A DNA stretch of 64,000 nucleotides from Prevotella sp. 885 (GTDB lineage: Bacteria > Bacteroidota > Bacteroidia > Bacteroidales > Bacteroidaceae). The stretch covers positions 1-64,000 of the forward strand of contig NZ_NOVE01000003.1 of NCBI RefSeq assembly GCF_002265625.1. The letters run 5' to 3'. A model generated the notes under the pieces. That model did not search any database and was not told where the DNA came from. It was given only the letters and a program-made list of their open reading frames with translations. How positions within the stretch are numbered: position 1 is the first letter of the stretch; every line of letters starts with the position of its first letter. Positions 58,637 to 64,000 of the stretch are shown here, one piece after another. Position numbers and translations under genes: made by a program.

Positions 58637-59940
58637 AATTTTTGTTGTTTTGAAATTGTTTCTATCGCTCTGAAAATCTCGAAGGCGACCTGTGGCACCC
58701 AGGCGTTTCCGTATGCCTTTATGCTTTGCTGTCTCCATTTTCCGAAAGAAACGGATAGGTTGTCCAGCCAAATGGAAAGCCCATCATTTCCTCTACGAAT
58801 AGTGGGTTCAACTGAGGGGAAGCCTTCGAATCCCCTGTTTGCTCCTCTTGCAATCGGGTTATGAAATCTGGCAGCATCTCGCCCCATCTTGTGAACTGCC
58901 CCTTGCGCCTTCTCGTTGTGGTGATGGTGTTCCCCTTGTAATCCCTTGCCGCTGGTGTCGGTATCAATCCGTTCACCGCCAATGCCGTGAGGCTTCTCCC
59001 CATCTGGCTTTTCGGGTTGTACTTGTGGGTGTATTTCGTTCCCTCCACCGCATTGGGTGTAGGCAGGAGCTCGTGGAACTCCAGGAAGTCCATCAGCCCA
59101 TTCGGTCTTTTCGCTCCGTTCGCCCTGCTCTGAAAGTCGGACGCTCCTGCTGCCTTCAACTCCTGCACTCTCTTGGTGTGGGAAATCTCCGAGCTCATTG
59201 GCGTTGGAAGCAGCCCGATTCTCGCTGCCTTGGCGAGGGTGGGTCTCTCCGCATCTCCTGGCGATGCGCTCTTGTTTGTCCGTCCGCTCCCCATGTCGAT
59301 GGCTGTCGGTGTGGGCAGCATGTTCATCGGGTAGAACTCCGTCTTGCCCTCCTTGCTGCATCGTTTCAGCCCCTGGGTCTGTACGGTGGGCAATAATCCA
59401 GATCCTGTCTCTTCGGTGGGGTGCTCCGACGGCACAAGCTGGTATAATAATCGGCTGGACTTCGTATCCTTCGGCTTCGAGGTCTTGGCAGATGCGCTCA
59501 AGGGTGAACCTGCTTTCCTCTCGATAAAGGTCGTGCGGCTCGAAAAGGTCGGACGTGCGACCCATGTAAGTCGTTTGGCTGGACTCCACCATCGTTGTGA
59601 TTCCAGCAACATTTTCACCAATGACCCAAGTGGGGTTAATCTCTCTGATTGCCCGATGCATCTCTTGCCAGAGGTAGCGGTTGTCTTCCTCTCCCTTTCT
59701 TCGACCTGCGAGGCTGAAAGGCTGGCAGGGGAAGCCTCCTGTGAGAACATCGATTTTGCCCCCCCATTTTGTAAAGTCGGTTTTTGTAATGTCTTCATAA
59801 TTCTCTGCGTTTGGGAACCAATAATCTAAAACCTTACGAGGAAACTCCTGTATCTCGCAGTGGAAAACGTTGCGCCAGCCCATCCATGCGGCTGCGACCT
59901 CTGCGCCTCCGATACCCGAGAAAAGGCTGGCGTGTGTCAT
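58633..59940 (-). CDS. C5 cytosine DNA methyltransferase
   Basis: The 435-residue protein starts MTHASLFSGIGGAEVAAAW (motif I), with TGGFPCQPFS carrying the catalytic Cys (motif IV), IGENVAGI (motif VI), PHRRDRIWIIA (motif VIII) and the C-terminal IKAYGNAWVPQVAFEIF (motif X). Between VIII and X lies a long low-complexity region where the target recognition domain belongs. It should methylate cytosine in phage DNA. The start at 59940 follows the family N-terminus. A second large reading frame lies entirely inside this gene. Confidence 0.93.
   Translation of the reverse strand: MTHASLFSGIGGAEVAAAWMGWRNVFHCEIQEFPRKVLDYWFPNAENYEDITKTDFTKWGGKIDVLTGGFPCQPFSLAGRRKGEEDNRYLWQEMHRAIREINPTWVIGENVAGITTMVESSQTTYMGRTSDLFEPHDLYREESRFTLERICQDLEAEGYEVQPIIIPACAVGAPHRRDRIWIIAHRTDPGAETMQQGGQDGVLPDEHAAHTDSHRHGERTDKQERIARRCGETHPRQGSENRAASNANELGDFPHQESAGVEGSRSVRLSEQGERSEKTEWADGLPGVPRAPAYTQCGGGNEIHPQVQPEKPDGEKPHGIGGERIDTDTSGKGLQGEHHHHNEKAQGAVHKMGRDAARFHNPIARGANRGFEGFPSVEPTIRRGNDGLSIWLDNLSVSFGKWRQQSIKAYGNAWVPQVAFEIFRAIETISKQQKL
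58719..59798 (-). CDS. Nested reading frame inside the C5 methyltransferase gene, 359 residues
   Basis: This frame (+1 relative to the methyltransferase) is open for 1,080 bases. It has spaced repeats: GLLPTVQ, MLPTPTAIDM, LLPTPMSSE, LLPTPNAVEG and LIPTPAARD, and ends near LNPLFVEEMMGFPFGW. I recall database proteins with this pattern next to or inside phage cytosine methyltransferases. It may be a true overlapping gene, or the pattern may only mirror conservation of the methyltransferase frame. No ribosome site stands out at 59798. Confidence 0.35.
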   Translation of the reverse strand: MKTLQKPTLQNGGAKSMFSQEASPASLSASQVEERERKTTATSGKRCIGQSERLTPLGSLVKMLLESQRWWSPAKRLTWVARPTFSSRTTFIERKAGSPLSASAKTSKPKDTKSSRLLYQLVPSEHPTEETGSGLLPTVQTQGLKRCSKEGKTEFYPMNMLPTPTAIDMGSGRTNKSASPGDAERPTLAKAARIGLLPTPMSSEISHTKRVQELKAAGASDFQSRANGAKRPNGLMDFLEFHELLPTPNAVEGTKYTHKYNPKSQMGRSLTALAVNGLIPTPAARDYKGNTITTTRRRKGQFTRWGEMLPDFITRLQEEQTGDSKASPQLNPLFVEEMMGFPFGWTTYPFLSENGDSKA

Positions 59941-60329
59941 GGGTTGCCTCCTTCCTTGCCTCCGATGGTGGTCGGCATCGTGATTCCTGGCTGGAGTGCC
60001 ATCGCCTCCCAATCCCTGCCGTTGTAGGTTATGATTCGCTTCGTGATGTTGGCGACCGTGTATCCCTTTCGGTATTGGGTTGCCATGTCGAAGCCCTCGA
60101 CGAGGTGGCTCGCTGTCGTTCCGTCCACGTCCTGGTATTGAATCAGGAAGATTTCCTTCTTGGCGAGGACGGCTTGAACTCTCGCTATCTCGTTGTCGAT
60201 TTCCGTCTCCAGCCTCTTGCTTGCTATGAGTGCGTCCTTGCGCTCCTGGCTGTTTGGCTTGGCGGTGAAGAAGGTCTTTTGGTGCTTGCGCATCTCAGCG
60301 ACCTTCTCGAAAAATTCCTTTTTGTCCAT
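59937..60329 (-). CDS. Hypothetical protein, 130 residues
   Basis: AAAGGAGG lies seven bases before the ATG at 60329. The N-terminal half is a charged coiled coil (MDKKEFFEKVAEMRKHQK); the C-terminal half is beta-rich with NGRDWEAMALQPGIT. It overlaps the methyltransferase start by four bases. Confidence 0.6.
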   Translation of the reverse strand: MDKKEFFEKVAEMRKHQKTFFTAKPNSQERKDALIASKRLETEIDNEIARVQAVLAKKEIFLIQYQDVDGTTASHLVEGFDMATQYRKGYTVANITKRIITYNGRDWEAMALQPGITMPTTIGGKEGGNP

Positions 60330-60344
60330 CTCTGCCTCCTTTCG

Positions 60345-60602
60345 TTATCCAGCGGTCGTTGCTCGCTTGTTGAAGTACTCCTTGCGGACGGCTGTCAGCT
60401 GAATCTCGCTCTCGGTGATGTTGTCAGCCGTGATTCTGTGGACGGGGATTCCGTCTATCATCAGTGCCGTGTAGGTGATTCCGTTGCTGTCGGTGTAGTC
60501 TCCGATGCAAATCTTGCTCTTCGCCTCGTGGCGTGTCTGCTCGTTCTTTGCTCGCTGGCTTGCCTTTCTGTAAGCCTCGATTGGGTTCCAAAATCTCATC
60601 AT
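60345..60602 (-). CDS. Hypothetical protein, 85 residues
   Basis: The product (MMRFWNPIEAYRKASQRAK) is basic at the start and has SNGITYTALMIDGIPVHRI in the middle. It overlaps the upstream gene by four bases. The function is unknown. Confidence 0.55.
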   Translation of the reverse strand: MMRFWNPIEAYRKASQRAKNEQTRHEAKSKICIGDYTDSNGITYTALMIDGIPVHRITADNITESEIQLTAVRKEYFNKRATTAG

Positions 60603-60847
60603 AGTCCTTTCAGCTCCTCCTTCTGCTTGTTAATCTCCAAATTGAGAACGTTCAAAATGTTCAACTTCACTTCCTTTGGCAGGACGACCATCGTTCCTTG
60701 CTTGATCTTGCCGTCTGGCTGTGGCTCGGTTGGGATGCCTACGCATGCAAGGCTTTCGTCCTGCGACAATAACTTTCTTGCGTCCTCCAGCTTTGGGAGG
60801 CTCTCCGCAATCTCATGGATGCGGCTTAGATTCTTGATGTTTGCCAT
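60599..60847 (-). CDS. Hypothetical protein, 82 residues
   Basis: The product (MANIKNLSRIHEIAESLPK) is helical at both ends with a short central loop ACVGIPTEPQPDG. The first 35 bases overlap the upstream gene. The function is unknown. Confidence 0.55.
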   Translation of the reverse strand: MANIKNLSRIHEIAESLPKLEDARKLLSQDESLACVGIPTEPQPDGKIKQGTMVVLPKEVKLNILNVLNLEINKQKEELKGL

Positions 60848-61562
60848 TTTCTTGTTGTTTAATCTGTTTGTATTTCTGTTCGATGAGCAAGTCCTGCTCC
60901 CTCGTGTTCATTGCGTACTCTGCTTGCATCTGGTTGATGATGGTTGCCTCCTCGTGCGTCATGTTGTTCGGGTTGTGGGCATCCCTCCATTCCTTCTGCT
61001 CCTGCAGGTATCTGTCTCGCTTGGCGTATGCCTCGTTCCGCTCCCTGCAAAACTCGTTAAGCCCCTGCATGATGGCTATTGGGTCAACGCTGCCGTAGAA
61101 CTTGTCATAAAGCCCTCGCTTGAATCGTCGGCAGAAAAGCATTATCTCAGCCATGTTCAAAAAGCCGTAATCGTCGGTTATCAGCTGGATGATTTGGTCG
61201 AGCTGCCTGTCCGTGATTTTGTCCCTGGCTCCGCTGAACTCCGAAAGGTCGGTTATCTGGTATGCCAGCCATTCCTGCGCTGTGCCGAATCCGTAGGCGA
61301 GGTTCACGTTCCAAAGGGTGGGGACGTTCGTGAAGTAGCATCGCTCTGGGCTTTTGGTCAGCTCGACCTGCTTGTCAACGTGGAAGGTCTGCAGGAGGCT
61401 CTGCCTCGTTTCCCATCGCTGCCGTATCGCTGTCAGCAATCTGCCTCCACTTGCTGGCGACACCTGCGTAGCCTTGGATGCGCTCACGCTGTTCTGTCGC
61501 CCTCTGCTCGTTGCGATTATTTGCCCGACCGCTTGCGGCTGGTGTTTCTGCTGTTGTGTCAT
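60813..61562 (-). CDS. Early-region phage protein (DUF6633-like), 249 residues
   Basis: The start at 61562 (MTQQQKHQPQAVGQ) has a GGAGG site eight bases upstream, which fixes it 188 bases inside the preceding gene. The first 60 residues are low-complexity; the rest is helical, with FGTAQEWLAYQITDLSEF and DYGFLNMAEIMLFCRRF. This pattern resembles a Bacteroidetes phage family I recall as DUF6633, found after replication genes. A helicase-loader-like role is possible but unproven. Confidence 0.65.
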   Translation of the reverse strand: MTQQQKHQPQAVGQIIATSRGRQNSVSASKATQVSPASGGRLLTAIRQRWETRQSLLQTFHVDKQVELTKSPERCYFTNVPTLWNVNLAYGFGTAQEWLAYQITDLSEFSGARDKITDRQLDQIIQLITDDYGFLNMAEIMLFCRRFKRGLYDKFYGSVDPIAIMQGLNEFCRERNEAYAKRDRYLQEQKEWRDAHNPNNMTHEEATIINQMQAEYAMNTREQDLLIEQKYKQIKQQENGKHQESKPHP

Positions 61563-62403
61563 TTCTGAATCCTCCGTTTGTTTGATTTGCTGGTGTCGCT
61601 GGCTGTGGGTTGTCGTAGTAACCGTCCAGCACTTTCGGGAAGTTGTTGGGTCTGAACAGCCACTCGAAGTTGGCGAGCCATCCGTTCCGTCCACCTCCGT
61701 TCAAGAAGTTGCTTGCTGCTGCCTTTATCATCACTCTGTAAACCGAAACGATGCCGTTTTCTCGAACTCGTGCCTCAAAGAATGCCTTGCGCTGTCCTGT
61801 AATCTTGCGCTTGAGCTTCGGGATTTTCTGCTGTTCCATGAGGCGGTTGAATTGCTGGCGCACCTTCTCGAGGTCTATCTTGGCTTCCTTCTTCGTCGGT
61901 TTAGCCTCGCTTCTCGCTCCTGCGTGTGGCTCAGATGCAGCGTCAGAACTTGTTTCTGACATAGAGCCTTTAGGCTCTTTAATTATATTAAATTCTTTAT
62001 TGTTTATCCCTATCCCTATCTCACTCCCTTTCTCTATCCCTATCCCTATAGGTGTACGTTCGTGCTCATCGTGTACGAACGTGCACGTTCGTGTACGTTC
62101 GTGCTCCTCCTTTTTTTCTCTTTCTCTTGCCTCCTTTCTCTTCTTTTCTCGCTCCAGGGCTATCTGTCGGTTGCGCTCGCATTTCTCTTCGTATCGCTCG
62201 TTGTTCCTGTCGATGTTGGCTTGTATCGTTCTGAACAGGGTGCGCATCGACCTGTCGTCGGTTTCGTACTCCTCGCCCCTGTTGGCGTAGGCAAGCAAAG
62301 CCATGAAAATCTCCCCAGCCTCTTCCTTCGTGAAGTCCTGCAGCATGTTCTCTGCATCCTTGGTGTTAATGACGATGGAGCCTTTGTCTGTGTTCCTGCT
62401 CAT
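61375..62403 (-). CDS. DnaD-like replication initiator (DUF6291-like N-terminus)
   Basis: The 342-residue protein has an N-terminal helical domain (DFTKEEAGEIFMALLAYA), which resembles DUF6291. A charged variable linker follows (95-180, REREKKEEHERTRTCTF then PIGIGIEKGSEIGIGI), then a C-terminal domain with FLNGGGRNGWLANFEWLF typical of phage replisome organizers. These proteins bind the phage origin and load helicase. The DNA for the linker contains iteron-like repeats, as in lambda gene O. The last 188 bases overlap the next gene. Confidence 0.78.
   Translation of the reverse strand: MSRNTDKGSIVINTKDAENMLQDFTKEEAGEIFMALLAYANRGEEYETDDRSMRTLFRTIQANIDRNNERYEEKCERNRQIALEREKKRKEAREREKKEEHERTRTCTFVHDEHERTPIGIGIEKGSEIGIGINNKEFNIIKEPKGSMSETSSDAASEPHAGARSEAKPTKKEAKIDLEKVRQQFNRLMEQQKIPKLKRKITGQRKAFFEARVRENGIVSVYRVMIKAAASNFLNGGGRNGWLANFEWLFRPNNFPKVLDGYYDNPQPATPANQTNGGFRNDTTAETPAASGRANNRNEQRATEQRERIQGYAGVASKWRQIADSDTAAMGNEAEPPADLPR
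61978..62106. other. Candidate phage replication origin inside the initiator gene
   Basis: Iteron-like repeats: GTGTACGTTCGTGCTC occurs exactly at 62052-62067 and 62091-62106. A related copy is at 62081-62096 and an inverted one at 62071-62086, together forming a perfect 18-bp palindrome at 62075-62092. CCCTAT repeats (about 62008-62050) and an AT-rich block (61978-62006) follow. This is the iteron plus unwinding-element layout of lambda-type origins. Confidence 0.6.
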
Positions 62404-62410
62404 GTTCTGT

Positions 62411-62463
62411 TTGTATTATAATCACCCTTGGGAGCCGCTCCTTGGCTGCTCCCTGGGGTGATT
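62411..62463 (-). promoter_or_regulatory. Hairpin and shared 15-bp element before the initiator gene
   Basis: On the minus strand a long imperfect stem (arms around 62420-62436 and 62446-62463) follows the upstream stop codon. The 15-bp element GTGATTATAATACAA (62425-62411) overlaps one arm and ends eight bases before the ATG at 62403. It may attenuate or regulate replication gene expression. Confidence 0.55.
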
Positions 62464-62467
62464 GTTG

Positions 62468-63211
62468 TTATTGTTCTATGATTACGATGGCTGGTGCTGC
62501 CTCCTTGATTCTTTCGAGGACGGCATCCATGTGGATGTCTCTTTCCTTCAACACGATGTCGTGCGCCTCTGGGCTGACCAAGGTGCAGGAGAGGTCGTTC
62601 GGGTTAATCTCCACCTCGACCTCGATGGTAACCTTCGGCATGCCCTTGAAGATTGGAAGTTCAATCTTGAAACTCTCGGGCAGGTTGCTATCGACCGTCT
62701 GTGCTACGAGTCCTCTTCTGTTGCCTCGCTTGTCATCGCTCAGCTCCAGCTCCTTGTCGACCTTTGCCTTGAAGTTGCGCAGCTCTGTGACCAGCTTCAT
62801 GGCTGTCTGCGTTGTCTCGAAGTAGGAGCGCAGCTGCTTGATGCGGTCTGCCATGTCAAAGCATGACATGCTCTCGCCTGTGTTGATTCCGAACTCCTGC
62901 ATCTCGCTCGAAAGGGTCAGCGTTCCGATGATCTGGTCGCTGTATGCGCTGTTCTCGTCCGTCTTAAGCGTGATGCTCATCTTGTCTCTGTCCACGAGGA
63001 CGTGTGCGTCGGCTGATACAATGTCATCCTTGCGCTTCTCGACCCAGCGTGCTGGTGCGTCGATGGTTCCGCTGATGCTTACTGCCTTTGGCTCCTTAAG
63101 TGGGAGGGCATCTCCAAATCGAATGATGGTCTCCTGTCCTTCCTCGGTGTTCAACTCTGTGAGCTTCTCGATTGCTCTCTGCTCTGCTGATTTTCTCTGT
63201 TGTTCTTTCAT
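62468..63211 (-). CDS. Early phage protein (possibly DUF2303/YfdQ-like), 247 residues
   Basis: The product has KEPKAVSISGTIDAPARWVEKR near the N-terminus, a helical middle and a beta-rich end (FKGMPKVTIEVEVEINPND). The first part recalls the YfdQ/DUF2303 phage family, but this is uncertain. It lies in the early operon between the coiled-coil protein and the replication initiator. Confidence 0.5.
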   Translation of the reverse strand: MKEQQRKSAEQRAIEKLTELNTEEGQETIIRFGDALPLKEPKAVSISGTIDAPARWVEKRKDDIVSADAHVLVDRDKMSITLKTDENSAYSDQIIGTLTLSSEMQEFGINTGESMSCFDMADRIKQLRSYFETTQTAMKLVTELRNFKAKVDKELELSDDKRGNRRGLVAQTVDSNLPESFKIELPIFKGMPKVTIEVEVEINPNDLSCTLVSPEAHDIVLKERDIHMDAVLERIKEAAPAIVIIEQ

Positions 63212-63241
63212 CTTGAAATTCTTTTGAATGTGAAACTTGTG

Positions 63242-63679
63242 TTATTTGTCTTCCGTCCCTGTCTTGCCTGGGCGCAAGTCGAAGAGGCGAGGTTGCAGCT
63301 CTTCGTGTCGTGCAGGTCTCTGATAAACCAGCACTCCCTCCTTGTTGTAGTAGCCAGCCTGTCGGGTCTGCTGGTCTATCATCTTGTAGCAAGGCTCGTT
63401 GACGTAGGTTGTCTTGCTCTTGAGCTTGTCTGCCACGTCCTTAATGGTGCTCTTGTAACCCTTGATTTCCTCGTTGTACATCTGGACGGCTGTCTTCTTG
63501 GCTTCCTCCTGCTCCAGCTTCTTGATGCTGGCATCAGCAAGTTTTTCCTTCAACTTCTCGATTTGGTCGCTTGGTATCGGCTTACTGTAGCCCATGTCCT
63601 CGATTGCGTCTGCGTTGTCTCTCAAGAATCGCTCTCGCTCTGCGAGGTTCTCGTATTCCTGTCCTAAGAGTTTCTCCAT
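63242..63679 (-). CDS. Hypothetical coiled-coil protein, 145 residues
   Basis: The start at 63679 (MEKLLGQEYENLAER) is set by an AAGGAGG site seven bases upstream. That site lies within the last codons of the DGR target 2 gene, and the two genes overlap by 16 bases. The middle is a long coiled coil (QIEKLKEKLADASIKKLEQ). The function is unknown. Confidence 0.6.
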   Translation of the reverse strand: MEKLLGQEYENLAERERFLRDNADAIEDMGYSKPIPSDQIEKLKEKLADASIKKLEQEEAKKTAVQMYNEEIKGYKSTIKDVADKLKSKTTYVNEPCYKMIDQQTRQAGYYNKEGVLVYQRPARHEELQPRLFDLRPGKTGTEDK

Positions 63680-64000
63680 GACTTGACCTCCTTTCCTGTG
63701 GTGTAGTTTGCCCAAAGTTCAGTAAATTGTTTGCCGCTATAGATTGCCAGCTCCTCTGTCTTGTGTGCAAGCCGAGCCGAGAGGTCCGCAGACGCAGACG
63801 ACCAGGCGAAGTCCGAGCACGCAGAAGCGAGACCGCAATTCGCACCGTAGTTCGAGGAGCCGCCACCAATCCACAGCTGTAGGTTGCGTTCGTCCTTCCA
63901 TTCGTCGGTCTTCTGCTCCAGCTCCTCCTTCGTCCAAAGGCAAAGGTAAGGGTAGTATCGGTATTCGTCTGGGTTGGTGAAGTCTGGCTCCCATCCCTCA
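63664..64000 (-). CDS. DGR-diversified early-region protein, partial (target 2)
   Basis: Only the last 111 residues are in the window; the 5' part lies beyond 64000. The visible part reads EGWEPDFTNPDEYRYYPYLC, then an acidic helix, then the variable segment LWIGGGSSNYGANCGLAS up to SARL, and ends KTEELAIYSGKQFTELW plus a short tail. The ending resembles a family of uncharacterised Bacteroides phage proteins with SRLxFKxxELAxYxGKQF, as I recall. The protein is encoded in the early operon, not with tail genes, so it probably acts inside the cell. Confidence 0.85.
   Translation of the reverse strand, partial: EGWEPDFTNPDEYRYYPYLCLWTKEELEQKTDEWKDERNLQLWIGGGSSNYGANCGLASACSDFAWSSASADLSARLAHKTEELAIYSGKQFTELWANYTTGKEVKSWRNS
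63769..63879 (-). repeat. DGR variable repeat 2 (VR2), 35 kb from the template
   Basis: This 111-bp segment aligns without gaps to TR and matches all 85 non-adenine positions. It differs at 17 of 26 template adenines, several in a different way than VR1 (for example Tyr, Phe, Asp and Cys codons at other sites). The 3' end CTCTCGGCTCGGCTTG is identical to VR1 and differs from TR at three adenines. Confidence 0.97.

Larger units (their letters stand above)
16044..64000. mobile_element. Temperate tailed-phage prophage inserted at tRNA-Ser, right end outside the window
   Basis: Everything right of tRNA-Ser is phage-like: integrase, small accessory genes, lysis cassette, tail, DGR, capsid, packaging and replication genes. 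All but two genes run on the minus strand, giving a transcription order from replication (right) to lysis (left). A 1539-residue tape measure, tail-chaperone frameshift and HK97/SPP1-type packaging genes point to a long-tailed siphovirus-like particle. Packaging, portal, capsid and tail genes look intact, so the element may be active. No second copy of the tRNA 3' end was found, so the right boundary is beyond 64000. Confidence 0.93.

Overview
The window reads as a Bacteroidales chromosome, most like Prevotella/Segatella, carrying the left 48 kb of a large temperate tailed phage. The host assignment rests on TAnnTTTG -7 promoter boxes, host genes without Shine-Dalgarno sequences, a bifunctional fucokinase/GDP-fucose pyrophosphorylase (fkp), a dipeptidyl peptidase IV of Bacteroidales type and a Bacteroidetes-type integrase.

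Host part (1-16043): a partial insertion-sequence gene, a lipoprotein phosphoesterase overlapping an outer-membrane-like protein, a papain-like C1 peptidase, an M24 aminopeptidase P, a patatin-like protein, a radical SAM protein, DPP IV, a gene-free stretch with an unusual 22-bp palindromic repeat array, fkp plus a sugar mutarotase (L-fucose salvage and GDP-fucose supply), a TonB-like protein, a polyprenyl diphosphate synthase, a TatD-like nuclease and tRNA-Ser(GGA).

Prophage part (16044 to beyond 64000): the phage sits against the 3' end of tRNA-Ser. The integrase is on the + strand and almost everything else is on the - strand, so the phage reads from right to left. From 64 to 54 kb lie replication and DNA-modification genes: a DnaD-like initiator with iterons and an AT-rich block inside it, a C5 cytosine methyltransferase with a large nested second reading frame, a RuvC-like resolvase, a PLD-type protein and many small genes. 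From 54 to 41 kb lie a ParB-methyltransferase fusion, small and large terminase, portal, a MuF head protein with a C-terminal papain-fold toxin, scaffold, capsid and neck genes, and a tail chaperone pair with a T TTT TTC -1 frameshift site. From 41 to 23 kb lie tape measure, distal tail proteins, a diversity-generating retroelement (DGR) and a collagen-like tail fibre. From 23 to 21 kb is a lysis cassette (holin, GH108 endolysin, likely unimolecular spanin). From 21 to 17 kb are two small-gene operons with near-identical promoters.

Two systems stand out. First, the DGR has its reverse transcriptase at 27016-28440, template repeat (TR) at 28716-28826 and a first variable repeat (VR1) in the adjacent tail protein. 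A second variable repeat (VR2) lies 35 kb away at 63769-63879, in an early-region gene unrelated to the tail. Each VR differs from TR at 17 positions and every difference faces a TR adenine. Second, the MuF head protein ends in a Tox-PL papain-like toxin domain. A 74-residue gene converges on its 3' end under its own promoter and is the only + strand gene besides the integrase, which fits an immunity gene expressed in the lysogen.

The right attachment site, the lysogeny repressor and the 5' part of the second DGR target lie outside the window or were not recognised. All functions are read from sequence motifs and remembered families; no database search was run.
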